The notes beneath the pieces were generated by a model. It saw nothing but the letters and a program-made list of their open reading frames with translations, searched no databases and was not told the DNA's origin. The translations under genes and the position numbers were made by a program. Shown in pieces: positions 50,475-62,000 of a stretch of DNA of 64,000 nucleotides. How positions within the stretch are numbered: the first letter of the stretch is position 1; each line of letters opens with the position of its first letter. Origin of the DNA: Monosiga brevicollis MX1 (taxonomy: Eukaryota; Opisthokonta; Choanoflagellata; Craspedida; Salpingoecidae); assembly GCF_000002865.3 (NCBI RefSeq), contig NW_001865052.1, positions 477,985-541,984 of the forward strand, given 5' to 3'.

Positions 50475-53400
50475 ATGTCAGTGGTCAGGGCGTCGACGCC
50501 AACGCGTCAGCGTCGCCGCACCGGCCCGCGGACGCCACCCGGCTTTGCCACGAATGTACGAAGTGGCTGCATGCCTTGAATTTACTTGATCCGCTAAAGG
50601 AAGCCCGCCTCCCACACATCTCAACGGTGGCTGCGGTGCTCATGATGTTGCAGACCCTGTTTTCGGACGACGAAGATGCTGATCGCTCAGGTATAGAGTG
50701 ACTGTCTTGAACATCTTTGTGTCTGGCGACAGGACTTTGCTGGCAACAGGCGATCGTAGGTCACGTGCGACAAATGCTTTTGGTGTTTTTGTAGTGGCCA
50801 GCGAGTATGAGAACCAGGCCGAAACTTTTGCCAGCGTACTCCACTCGCGCATCAACATTGCAACCCCTAATACCAGCAGCAGCATCAGGCATGTGCAAAC
50901 CACGACCGAGCTGCGTCGTGTGGACAACGACCTGGTACGCAGCTTGTACTTGCAGCGGTCGTGACATCTACTTCCTCCGAAATTAACAGTTTCCACCTGT
51001 GTGGCCTTGTCATTGATGCTGGCACACAGGGCATTCTCAGCGAGGACGAGCTGGAGTTGGGTCCTAATGAAACTCTTCTCTACGATGATGATGGCCCCAT
51101 TGTCTATGAGCGGCGGGTTCACCGGTCAGTCTGGCTGGCGCAGGAGAGAGGCCTTTCGCTCATCCCATCTTTGACTCGACTCATGCCCTCCTCTTTTTCT
51201 GATTTGCAGCGTCCTGCGCAATACCAGTGAAGACGACTCCGCCAGTGCTCAGACGGAATCCGTCGGTTCGTCAACACACACACACACACCCACACACACA
51301 CCCGTGACCTCAATTTTCTTCATGGTCAAACTGCCTGATACACTTGTGTTGTACACGCCCGTGTGAATGCAGGTCGCAGCCCACATGCCTTTGCTCCCCG
51401 TATCATTGATTCGGCCCTTCTTGCAGCGCGTTACCAACAAGAGGTATGCCATCGTTCAGAACGACATAAGATCCTGTCTTCGCCCCAAGTAGTGAATCAA
51501 GGACAGCTGTCTTGTGACGTGCGTGACCAACAGTGTCTGCGTTAAACTGCCCTTGATTCCGTCCGTGTTGTGCTCCAGCAAAATAGGGGGGGTTTGGATC
51601 TGTCCGACGTTCTTTCCAGGTAGTTTCACAGCATTAATCTCTTTGTCGTACCACCTCTGGAATCACTCTCTCCTTTGCTGACGCGAACCGATTGCATTTA
51701 TAGCCTGGGCAGCGCAGCAACTGGCTTGCTTCATGGAATCTTAAAGGGCTTCTTGTTGGTAGGGCAATTCTTTTTTGTTGTTGTTGTTGTTGTTGGTGTT
51801 GCTATTGTCGGCGGAGGAGGGGGCATTACTCCAGCGGTGACCATCCAGAACTCGGCCTCATGCCCTTTGTGGTTTGCGGAGTAGTTGGGAAACTGTGCCA
51901 TCACCATGGTCGGAAGTACGGCGCGCTCAGCGTACCGGCACTGGCGCTGGTCACTGCTGCTGCTGTCACTGCTGTTGTTTGCATTGGCCATCCGCTTTCC
52001 AAGCTCGCGCGCTGCGGTCAACAACGCTACACGTGCTCAGGTTGAAAACATCTGGGATCAGACCACTAAAATGATGCGAGCTGCGTCTGACATGAGCCGC
52101 TGGAGCACGAGTTTTCCTACTTCCAGCTCTGCGACCGACACCTCGCGCGCAGAGTTGCTTGCACTGTCCAAGCAGCTTCAAGACCTCACTTCCACTGTGC
52201 AGCAGCTTGCTGTCTCAGTGTCCAGCAAGTGTGACAATCGTCCATTAAACGCGTTGCTGGAAGAACAGCGGACCTCGCTTGACGACGTCGACAAGGCACT
52301 GCAGGTTGGATATGATTGACCATTATGCCTTGACTCACCAAACACGAGACAAGCATGGTCATGAGTACCGCCAATTTCAGCTGCCAAAGTTGCATTGTGA
52401 TCTGAAAAGACGGCTTTGTTTTTTTTTTTTTTGCCACAGTCGTTAATTCAAGCCAGAACCCAGGCGGAGGCTAGCGCCCATTCACAAACGGAGGTACGCC
52501 TGAATGTTTGCACCCTTTCTTTTGTCATTCGCATCGCGGATTGTCCTTGACCCTGTTTCTGGCCGGTGTGACAGCTGCCCGCAGAGACCCAAAGGTCACT
52601 TCACAATCTGCAAGCAAATCAAGGCATGTGTCTCTAGCAACCTCATTATGCTCCGGTCGGCCCACGAGTTGCACGATGGTTATTCTTTCGCGTCCTAACA
52701 GGGTGGTTATTGCTGCTGAAATTCCGTTGCTTGTTTGTTCTGTTAGCCCAAAGCGAAGCGCTCTTGGTAGCTCTGGGGTACGTGCGCCTTGCCAACTTGG
52801 GCAAAAAGTGCAGTGAGCCATGGTTACTAACAGGAAAGGTGATGTCTGTTGTACAGGGATAAATTGGCACGCCTGGAAGCACAGCAGACTAACTTTACCC
52901 ATCAGCAACTACATGTCCGCGATGCACTCAATTCGCAAGCCCAGATTATGCGTCAGACCATGATGACCATGGCAGAAGCTCAGTTTGTCAACAAGCAAAA
53001 GGCTTCAAATGCCTCTCGCTCCGCAGCCGCTTGCCCCAAGTGCCCATCGTGTCCCACCTGCCCCACCTGCCCCACCTGCCCCAACTGCCCAACCAATGCC
53101 CCGACAAAAGCGTGCCCAGGTCTGGTTAAATGCAAGAGCCAGACATGGTCTCAAACACTCGCAGCCTTGACTGATATAAATACCCTGTTCATGGCTTTTC
53201 GGCAGAAACAGCCCCGGCCCCACCAAGCCCTTTGGTCAATCTAGCCAGCTACGCTCGCGGGGCTCGGATCATTGAGACTCATTGTGCAAGAGCACGTAGC
53301 TCGAGCTGGCGCTCTCGTTGGGAAAGGTGCGTAATATTGAGAGGCCGTGGGTTTGTCAGGCCTTGCACGGCTTTGTTCTTCCTGCGCCGGCAACCGCAAG

Positions 53401-54076
53401 TTTGCCCCGTGGAGTTGTGGGTGCTTGCCTGACTGTCTGGTTTAACGCTGGTAGTCTTTTCTCAATGCAGCCCGACCAATCTGCTCGGGCCATGCTGAGC
53501 GATTCTATGGAACCAAAGCAGTGTTGGGCCTTCCGCGGGGCTGCAGCCACTGCGCTCATTCAACTGGCTGCACCCACGCACGTGGAGAGCGTGGCACTTT
53601 CGCATGTGGCGCAGGCTGCACTCCCAGCATCACACAATCAGTCGAGTGCGCCGCGACGTTTCCGCGTCTGGGCTGCAGGAAATTCCGCTGCTCCAGCCAT
53701 GCCTGCAGCTCACAAAATGCTGCTCGAGGTTGGCCCGTGCTTGTCCATGGTCATCTGCCACTTCCCGACTACTAGGTTGTGACTGACTTGTTCTACCGGT
53801 TCGCTCGTCCTCAGGCGGACTTTGATCCAGCGCGCTCCCCGCAAAGCTTTGCCATCCCTGCAGTGCATCAGCACGAGGCTCGCTTTATCAAACTGGAGAT
53901 TCAGAGTAATCACGTGAGTACATGCCCGCGGTGTGCTTGGTTGGCCCACCCGCGTTTCTCTGCACTGTGAACATCTCACGCACCTCTTGCTCGGGTTGGA
54001 TTTGGGCTGGTAGGGAAATGAATATACTTGCGTCTATTCCTTTCAGGTCAACGGCCGAGCGACGCTAGTCGCGTGA
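50475..54076 (+). CDS. SUN-domain inner nuclear membrane protein
   Basis: SUN proteins span the inner nuclear membrane and bind KASH peptides in the perinuclear space to link nucleus and cytoskeleton. ATG 50475 gives a basic nucleoplasmic start (MSVVRASTPTRQRRRTGPRT), then acidic exons (LFSDDEDADRSG, 50655; LSEDELELGPNETLLYDDDG, 51040). A membrane span WSLLLLSLLLFALAI (51950) is followed by coiled coil (AELLALSKQLQDLTSTVQQL, 52150; DKLARLEAQQTNFTHQQLHV, 52860). An unusual Cys-Pro tract (CPKCPSCPTCPTCPTCPNCP, 53035-53094) lies next, before the SUN domain. That domain reads LASYARGARIIETHC (53240), ARAMLSDSMEPKQCWAFRG (53490), THVESVALSHVAQ, SSAPRRFRVWAAGN, HEARFIKLEIQSN and GNEYTCVYSFQVNG (54014). 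TGA is at 54074-54076. The layout is that of opisthokont SUN1/2. About ten introns. Confidence 0.85.
53035..53094 (+). repeat. Coding CP-x repeat in the SUN protein
   Basis: TGCCCNNN nonamer-like units encode seven C-P pairs spaced three residues apart, in the luminal part between coiled coil and SUN domain. Confidence 0.85.
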
Positions 54077-54293
54077 AAGATTCATGCGATCGCACGTTGG
54101 CCAGCGGTTGCAAAGTCGTCGTCGTCCTGGGTCACCTGCTGCGACCAACCTAGCTTCTCTATCAATGTAACGGCGCTCACCCCCCAGTGTGCATCATATA
54201 CCCGGTGGGCATCTTTCTTCCCTGTGCTTTGCGACGCGTTTCATTCCAAACAATCAATCCAGACGCTTGCGCAGGTGTACACCCAAACTAACT

Positions 54294-56072
54294 TTAATTG
54301 TCGGACAGTGTCATGGTCATGCCACACAAAATACACCGACCCTGATCTGGGTCTTGTACAAGAGGTGCCAAGAGCGAGCAGTTATCTCGTGAGCATCGTG
54401 GAACCCAGGTCGATTCCTCCTCAACCATGTACATGGGATCAAGCTTTTCCTGTCGGCATCGATCACAAGCGCAGCGAAACCTATTTGGCACGGTGAGACA
54501 CAAACAGAGCCAGCAAGGTCAGAAGCATGTCTCACTGATCAGACCCGTTGATCAGACAGAAGCAGATGTGCCAGACAAACCCGATTGTGTCCATGAGATA
54601 TCTTTGACGACGATTCAGGGACCAGGTCAAGTTGACGTAAGAGATGGTTACCACGTCACTTGGCTTGACTGTAAGCACGCGCACAGCAAGTTTCAGCGTT
54701 GAGCCAGAACCATGAGCCAAGCCTGAACGATTAGCCAGGCCAGTACTCCGGCACCAAGAGATCGCACCGGCTACAATGGCACGCAGCACAATGACGGGTC
54801 GATGTTCGGCCCGGCTTTGTGCCAGGCTAGCCTCGTAATCCAAAGCCGCATTGGGCAAGCAACTATGGTTGATCAACTGCAATCCGTCTGTGCAGGCGCA
54901 TACGGCGACCTGGTGCACAATCCAATCAGCATTCAACAGCATTGCTCCACAACCAGTTGCGGCCACACGCGATACGCACGTCGATCCATTCAGGGGCAAA
55001 GAGGCCATGGGCATTGGACGAGAGGCGTAGGTAAGCATCGAGCGTCGGTGGGCTGATGTTGCAGTCCAAGGTCTGTGGGATGCGCGCGCAATCAGAAGCA
55101 TGCCTTGTGTGACAGCTAGTCGATCGTGCAGCAGGGAGTACACACCGCGAGGCGGTCCAAAGCTATTTGCAATTCCTGGATGACGTGATGATCGTCAGTG
55201 CGCGCGTTTCGACATTGCTGTTGCTGAACATGGGTCACGGCCGAGTCGTGGGCATCTGATGAGGCGTGCAAGAGGTGCTCAGACTCGAGTCGTAGTAACA
55301 GCCGGATGCCTTCAAGTTCCGCATCCTGGTCATCTTCAGATTCATCGTACAGGGCTAAGCCGGGCACCAAGGAGAGGCGAAGATGCTGAGCCATGCGGTG
55401 GTGCGCATTATGATGGGCGTGTCCAAGCATAGCTCGTAGCACGCACCCTGCAGGACCGCGCAGTGAGCAGGAAGATGCCAGTGTTGAAGGGCATCCCAGC
55501 AGCCAGGGCTGCAGCACCAGGTACGGCAGGATGTGCAGCCCAACCTTTCCATTGGGGCTACTTTGTCCAAAGGCAATTGCCCAAGACACTGTTCACACCG
55601 TTGGCCAACAGAGGCTTGAGAGAGTAACCAGATGCCGGGTCGAGTGGTTGTCAACACTTCTCCTGCTGGCGCATCGACCCGGCTTTTGATGCCTAGGCCC
55701 GTGCGCGCTCCCCGATAGACCCCGAACGTGGAACGAAAGGACGGCGCCAACGAGAGCTGATGAGCGTCTATAGTTCGTAGACAGCATTGAGGGGGCGGGC
55801 ATACATGAACCAGCATCAGATCAAGCTCTACAAACAACGTCGCGACACAGGATCATGATAGTGACAGGTGGGGGACCTTGAGCATCAGCTGTCAGCAGCT
55901 CGGAGAGGTCCGTGACTGGCAGGCGATGATGCCGTTCATGGTGGTCGGTGTCACGTTGATTTTTCTGTTCTCTCTGCTTCTGCTGCCTGCGCTTGTGCGA
56001 CGACGACGACGACGACTGCTGCTGTTGCTGCTGCTGCATTCGCCGCCGTCGATCGGTCCGGTCGTCCGCCAT
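54294..56072 (-). CDS. SET and MYND domain (SMYD-like) protein
   Basis: Probable lysine methyltransferase. A possible first exon (ATG 56072) has poly-Gln and poly-Ser (MADDRTDRRRRMQQQQQQQ). RSTFGVYRGARTGLGIKS (about 55730) is the start of the split SET domain. The MYND zinc finger follows: CEQCLGQLPL, MERLGCTSCRTWCC and HWHLPAHCAVLQ (55600-55440), with its Cys/His series intact. The second SET half has LINHSCLPNAALDYE (54880-54820), the S-adenosylmethionine-contacting NHSC motif, and VVTISYVNL (54640), the ISY motif. The post-SET exon FRCACDRCRQ (54470) is followed by a C-terminal CRDNCSLL...CILCGMTM pair. Stop at 54294-54296. Which SMYD subfamily is unclear. Linkage of the Gln-rich first exon is an inference. 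Confidence 0.75.
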
Positions 56073-56080
56073 GATGGCTG

Positions 56081-56083
<3 letters not shown>

Positions 56084-56116
<33 letters not shown>

Positions 56117-56184
56117 CATGCCAAGTATTGTATAGCATTGCCGCAATCCTTTATCGTGCTGACATTTGCACAAGTGTGTGTGTG

Positions 56185-56267
<83 letters not shown>
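56084..56267. repeat. (GT)n microsatellites, two blocks
   Basis: 30 and about 95 bases of GT separated by 60 unique bases. Confidence 0.95.
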
Positions 56268-56269
<2 letters not shown>

Positions 56270-56311
56270 CGAGCTCTGTGCGTCAAGCTCTGTGAGGGCG
56301 AGTGTCGCTTT

Positions 56312-56354
56312 GGTCGGTCTGTCTGTCTGTCTGTCTGTCGGTCTGTCTGTCTGT
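56312..56354. repeat. (TCTG)n microsatellite
   Basis: About ten TCTG units with one TCGG variant. Confidence 0.9.
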
Positions 56355-56833
56355 GAACACCTTGGACTTCAGGAGACAAGGCATGCGTGTTGGTGGTGAC
56401 TTGGTGTGCGTGGGAGTGCACGGCGAACCGAAGGTGTGAATGGGTGTAAATTTGCCCGTTGGGCGAACAGAGATGGAACATGGGCAGAAGTATGCCAAAC
56501 AGCTTAGACACAAGGCCGAGTCGCAAAGAACAACAAGGCAAGGGCGGGGCACGGCCCCAAGGAAAAAGGTTAACACAAGATGTGCGCATTCACAAACCGA
56601 CGTTGGCAAGGCGCCTGTATGCCATCGTTGCTTTGCATATTTCTTCCAAAGACAAGCACCGAAAGGGGCTCACTCAAATGATAGCTGACACGCAACTCAA
56701 CTCGGACGCAAACTCAACGCGAGCAAGCGCCAAGGCCATGTCAAGCAGATGCTCGCATCACCAGTCGATCAAAAAGGCCAACCAGGCAAGGCAAGACTCG
56801 GAACTCAACGAGACGAACACTCAACAACTGAGC

Positions 56834-58072
56834 TCAATCCGACCGAGAGCGGGAATTGCCCAGTTGCTCGGGCAAAACTAAAGGCATACCGCCCTCTGGG
56901 GGCTCCACGCGCTCAAAGGTACCAAAGCCATACTTGAGGCGACGGCCAAACGAATTTGGGGGCACGTGACCATGGCGGCGGTACGTTTCCTTGACCCAGA
57001 TGATGCCCTGCGAGCGGCGAGGGCGCAGGCGGCGGACCATGGCAACGACGTCGCGTTGACCTTGGACCAGGGCACGAAGCTCGCCAATGCCGGTGGCAGG
57101 GTCCACAAGGGTGTTGGTGGCATCAAGAAAGCGGCCAACCACCTCTGCGCGCTCCAGCTCGTAGAGATCGAGAAAAGCCCGGTTGCAGTCCAGCACGACG
57201 CCACGGGTAGATACATACGCCAGGCCCAACGGGTAGGGAAGCACAAATTGGTCGAGAGGGGCCTCGCGCTGGGAGACAAACTGCAAAATCTCTCCCCGAA
57301 TGGTATCTGCATCGGGCCGCTGGTATGCGGGGCCACCGTTGGCAGAAGATGCACTGCCGCTGGCGGCACCCGCTCCGATGCCCGACGCTCCAGCACCGAG
57401 GGAGGGTCGGTGACGATAGACACCGTCACCGGTGTCGCCCGGATTCAGATCCGAGAGATCGAGATCCTCGAGCAACGGAAGGGGCAAGTTGGCAAAAGGA
57501 AGGTCAAGGGTGGATTCGAGGTCGGCAAAGGAGCGCGGTGTGGTGTTGCCAGAGAAGAGGCGCGGGGAGCCATGGCTGTGGCCTTGGCTCCCGTTGTGTA
57601 TTTGTTGCAGCCCATTGGGCAGCAGGTTGACGCCCTGGGATGCGGGTGCCGTGGACTGAATGGATGGCGGGAGGTGATGAAGAGCAGGACGCTCAAAGGG
57701 CTGGGCAGGGGTAGTAGGGTTGGGGTTGACGCCCTCGGAGGGTCGTGTCGAGGCCGCGCGAAGACGCTGGTTCTCTTCTTGCAGAGTGCGGATTAGCTGA
57801 ACAGTACGGTTCAAGACGGTTGACTTTTCATCAGAGTGAGCCGAGTGGGTGAGTTCGCGCAGCTCATCCAAGGCCTGGTTGATGCGCTGGCGTCGGTGGG
57901 CCTCCTTGCGCCGGTGCTGAAGTCTTCGATCTGCGCTGTCTTCAGGCACAGGGCTATCCTCATCTTTGACGTTGCGAGCCTGGCTGCGCCCTTGCGACCG
58001 AGTCTGCCCCCCCGTCGTACCCTCACCGCCCCGCGCAATCACGTGCGCCCGTTTGGGGGCACGGGCGTCCAT
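56834..58072 (-). CDS. bHLH-PAS domain transcription factor, single exon
   Basis: A complete 412-residue frame without introns, from ATG 58072 to the stop at 56834. Residues 51-104 form a basic helix-loop-helix: the basic region HRRKEAHRRQR has the Glu and Arg pair that contact E-box DNA, followed by INQALDELRELTHSAH, then STVLNRTVQLIRTLQEENQ. Residues 110-260 are Pro/Ser/Gly-rich and disordered with an acidic-hydrophobic patch (LPLPLLEDLDLSDLN) that could be a transactivation segment. Residues 272-368 look like a PAS fold: LPYPLGLAYVSTRGVVLDCN, AFLDLYELERAEVVGRF, LRALVQGQRDVVAM, GIIWVKETYRRHG. The C-terminus is basic. The domain order is that of animal bHLH-PAS factors, but only one PAS is seen. 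The lack of introns stands out among intron-rich neighbours. Confidence 0.75.
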   Translation of the reverse strand: MDARAPKRAHVIARGGEGTTGGQTRSQGRSQARNVKDEDSPVPEDSADRRLQHRRKEAHRRQRINQALDELRELTHSAHSDEKSTVLNRTVQLIRTLQEENQRLRAASTRPSEGVNPNPTTPAQPFERPALHHLPPSIQSTAPASQGVNLLPNGLQQIHNGSQGHSHGSPRLFSGNTTPRSFADLESTLDLPFANLPLPLLEDLDLSDLNPGDTGDGVYRHRPSLGAGASGIGAGAASGSASSANGGPAYQRPDADTIRGEILQFVSQREAPLDQFVLPYPLGLAYVSTRGVVLDCNRAFLDLYELERAEVVGRFLDATNTLVDPATGIGELRALVQGQRDVVAMVRRLRPRRSQGIIWVKETYRRHGHVPPNSFGRRLKYGFGTFERVEPPEGGMPLVLPEQLGNSRSRSD

Positions 58073-58310
58073 GAGCCCAGATGAATGAGTCTAGAATGGT
58101 GAAGTTCGAGAAGTTTTCACAAACGCATGCATTCATCCACACGCAGCACAAGAAGCAGGCAGGCTCCCAGAACTGAAGCAGCTCAAAGTGACAACCCCCT
58201 CAGGGCCAAGGACCAACGGACCCACGGACCAACAGGCCGATGGACCAACAGGCCAACGGCGACCAACCAGAGACCAACCGGAGACCAACGGACCAACCGG
58301 AGACGCAAGA

Positions 58311-58318
58311 GAGAGAGG

Positions 58319-58387
<69 letters not shown>
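58311..58387. repeat. (GA)n microsatellite
   Basis: Nearly pure GA for about 75 bases, 240 bases upstream of the bHLH-PAS ATG. Confidence 0.95.
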
Positions 58388-58390
<3 letters not shown>

Positions 58391-58937
58391 AAAGAAAGTG
58401 AGAGAAAGAAAGAGTCGTTCGTTGTCAGCGAGAGAGAGCCGGAGCGTCGCTCACATGCGGTGCAACACACACACACACACAACACACACACACACACACA
58501 TGGAAATGCCCAACAGTATTTATTTATAGAGAGGACCTGAATGTCAGACAAAATATGCAAAGGAAAGGAAGACACGTAGAGAGAAAGTCAAGTAGGAAGG
58601 AAGTAGGCACATGCAGGTGTCGCGAAGATCATGAAGGATCGGGGGTGGATGTCGGGGAGAAATGGTGGTTGAGAGAGTACCGGACTCTGGGTGTGCTTGG
58701 AGAGACGAACAGGTTCAGTCAGCCGAGCACACGGATCGGTAGAGTCATGGTGGCGTGGGGACACGGGGCTAGAGGGCGAAGGCAAAAACCTTCAAGTCCG
58801 CTTTGGACTGATGGGACAGATGATGGCGCACGAAAAAAGCCAAAAAAATATGATGTCAACAATAGTCGTTTCCAACAAAAGCCCCCACAAAATGTCAGAA
58901 TGTCACCCAAATTTTGTTTTTTCGGAACGAAACCGAA

Positions 58938-58938
<1 letters not shown>

Positions 58939-58981
<43 letters not shown>
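58939..58981. repeat. (CA)n microsatellite just upstream of CHFR
   Basis: Pure CA run 40 bases before the start codon, sense orientation CA. Confidence 0.95.
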
Positions 58982-58984
<3 letters not shown>

Positions 58985-59022
58985 GCCGCCATTTTTCAAA
59001 TTCGTGGCTAGGACCTGGCAAC

Positions 59023-62000
59023 ATGGCAAAGCGGCCGACGTTGAAGCGGGCTTCGCAGGTGACCTCGTCCATCGATGCCAGCACCCTTGCCACTGCTTCA
59101 GCAGGGGAGCAGGCGAGCAAGCGCCCCCATCCCACCCCACAGGATACAGAGGCTGCACCTGCACCGGACCATGGCGAGGCGCCGCGCCCCGGTCTGAAGC
59201 GCAGCGGCACACTGCGCCTGCAACGCTCTGCCACCGCGACCACGACTCCGCCCGCCGCTGTGAGTCTCGCTCTTGTTGCGAGCCATGTCTGTGATTTTTC
59301 GTGGCGCCTGCCTGCGCAGTTACTCACCAGCTCTTCCTCGTCCTCCTCGTTGCGCCTTCAAGGAGGGATCAGGCTCGGGTTGGGGCCGTCTGGTTCCGGT
59401 CAAGGGCAAGAGCGCGTCTGTTGTCGAACTCGAGACCGCCAGCATCACCCTGGGTCGTCATGCGGATCAGTGCCAAGTGACATTCCCCGACAACCCCATC
59501 ATCTCGGGTGTGCACTGCGTTCTCTCACGCCAGGACGACGGACGCATTGTGATCAAAGGTTCGAACCACTAGTTTTTCTCACGCCCACGTCTCCAGGACA
59601 CGCCCACTTCATCCATAATTATTTGATCGCTGGGACATGTACATATAGACTTGTCGAGCAATGGCACGCAGCTCAATGGCGAGCTGCTGGGTCGGGGGTT
59701 GACCAAGTTTGTAGCCAATGGTGATGTGTTGACGTTGGCAGATAACCCAGCCCAACCCGAGCACGACGTCTCCTTTTGCGTCGTGCTTGTGATGGCCCCA
59801 GCTACAGACGGGACCGCGGTGCCGGCCTCCGACTCCACCAATACTGAAACCGTGGTACCAGCCCAAGTTGCCGCGACATCGGCCAACGCCAAGGGGGGCG
59901 ATGCCATGGCGGACCAGCTCGTCTGCTCCATCTGCCAGGACATTATGCACGACGCCATCAGCGTCATCCCCTGTCTGCACTCGTTCTGTGGCGGCTGCTT
60001 CTCTCAATGGATGGCGAGTGGTCGCGTCTGCCCCGATTGCCGCGTCCCCGTCCAGCGCGTAAGCCGGTGAGAATCGCATTTGCTGAAAAGACTCCTTTGC
60101 CTGCCTACGATATAAAATTTTCCATCCTTTATTATTCTGCTCCTCTTGACGCCTCATTTGCTCTCTTCTGACAGCCACCACCAATTGCGAGGGCTTATTG
60201 ATCTATTTCTGCAAGAACACCCCGAGCGCCGTCGTGCTGCTGAGGATTTGGCTGACCTTGACAAGGCCAACAAGGTCTGTACCCGCGGTTGCTGCATTCC
60301 TTCACAGCCTTGAGTGTATCTGACTTTTGGACCAGCCGTTGATACAAATTGTGAAAACCGCACGCTCCACGCCTCTCCCGTTCGGCTAGTTTACACGTGA
60401 CGATGTTGAAATGAAAAGCATCTCGCGCCGCGACAACTTTGATTATGACGACGACGACGACGACGACGAGGACCATTCCGACAACGAAAGTGGAGACGAA
60501 CAGATTCAATGTAGCAACTGCCAATCCAGCACCAGTGTCTTGGGGGCGACTTGTTCATCCGAGACCTTTCACAATTATTGCCGGGTTGGTCTTGGGTCGG
60601 CCCTTGCTCTCGTTCTGCTTCACGGCGACCTGAGACGTCCCCTCACGATCGCCTCTTGCCAGTGCTGCTCAAGGCCCATGCCAAGTTCACGAGAAAGCCA
60701 ATTTATGAGCCGCTGGTTTGGGCCACCCCCCGTACCTTCTCAAGCACCTGCCGTGACACCTCTTGCCGAGGATTACCGTATGTCGGCCCTTCACGGCGTC
60801 TCTGTCTTTTGTCTTTGACCACTTGTGAAACTTGTGTGTATGACAGTGCGCGCACCTGGCTCAACCCACTGGCGTTTGCTGAACGTGCTTGGTGGGGAAC
60901 GACTATGATGACCATACAGTGACGGCAGCCGTGCTGCAGAATCCACATAACCCCGCATGCACAAGCCACGCAGGCTGCCATAATGTGTAAGCGCAGCTTG
61001 GCGACGATCTTTTTTTATCGGGGGGGCTGGCAAGCTCACTTGTAAATGCGGGGTTGTTGGTTTTTTTTTTTTTTTGGGGGGGGGGGGGGGGGTTTCTTGT
61101 TTGTTTTTTTGTTTGTTTGTTTTTTTGAACGCCAGGCCAATGTTGCAACAACACGTTTTGCTGTCGTGTATTTTCAGCCGGCTGCACGGGCTCGTGCACA
61201 TCCACCTACGGCCCTTGTTTGGTGTGTACAGCGTGACCCCTCCCTGTTCTGGTGCAGATGGCAGTGTCCAAGCTGCGAGAGTTTCACGTGCGTTCCCCGC
61301 TTTCGCATGGTGGTTCAGTTTCAGCTGCGCGACTTGGTCCTGCGGGACTCGGATTTTTTGACCGCCGTCAACAACAACCGTTACGAGTCCAAGGTGTTGT
61401 TGGTTGGTCAAGCTCCTGTTTGCTTGCTGAGACGAGTCGTGTTTCGATCATCTCGCGCCCCGCTTCACTCGCTTCTGATATGGATCTCCCTGCCTTTGCC
61501 ATCCGTCGAAAGGATTACATGGCTCAGCGACAGCTGGATCGAGCGGCATGCTGGCGCGAAATGTTGGATCAAGTGAGTTGTTTGCTGTTTGAGGCTGATG
61601 GCATTTTCTTCCCTTTCATTTAATAATATTATTCGCGCCATGTGCTGGGTTGGCGGCAACCAGCTTGATAATTGTGAGCTCTTGCCGGCATGCTGACGTT
61701 TGCTTTCTCTCACAGCTGGAAAATGGGCAGCTGGAGATTGACACCACGGGTGTCACGGGGGATCTTTGGACATGCCGGGCTTGCGCGCTCAAGGTGCGTG
61801 GCCAAAGTGATGGCTTCATTCATAGGCTCGACACCTGATCGAAACCAACATTGAATCAACATTTTTGGCGCAGATTTTTCAGCCAATGGCATATGCGTAT
61901 CGCAAAGCCATTCCTGCATCAGACCTTCCCCCAAGTGCACGTCAGAAGCCCGATGGAGGCTCGCGAGCCGATTGCTGGTGAGTGAACTCGCTGTCCAAAC

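Larger units (their letters stand above)
56073..56833. promoter_or_regulatory. Upstream region of the SMYD-like gene
   Basis: Two GT repeats (56084-56113 and 56173-56267) and a TCTG tetranucleotide run (56312-56354) lie here. The first GT repeat starts 12 bases from the ATG and is CA in the sense direction. The remainder (56360-56833) has no coding signal and should include the 3' UTR of the bHLH-PAS gene. Confidence 0.45.
58073..59022. promoter_or_regulatory. Divergent intergenic region (bHLH-PAS / CHFR)
   Basis: Contains (GA)n at about 58311-58387 (CT in the sense direction of bHLH-PAS), CA runs at 58466-58500 and a (CA)n run at about 58939-58981 ending about 40 bases before the CHFR ATG. 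A short GACCAACGG-type direct repeat lies at 58208-58300. No coding signal. Confidence 0.45.

Noticed and set aside
56312-56354. Regular TCTG repeats as a possible CRISPR-like array
   Set aside because: Four-base units with no spacers in a eukaryotic genome; a plain microsatellite.
56966-57796. Long plus-strand open frame opposite the bHLH-PAS gene
   Set aside because: It is the antisense of a frame with clear bHLH and PAS features; GC-rich coding often leaves the opposite strand open.
59560-59575. GGTTCGAACC as a tRNA B box
   Set aside because: It sits at a CHFR exon-intron border and no cloverleaf or A box can be formed around it.
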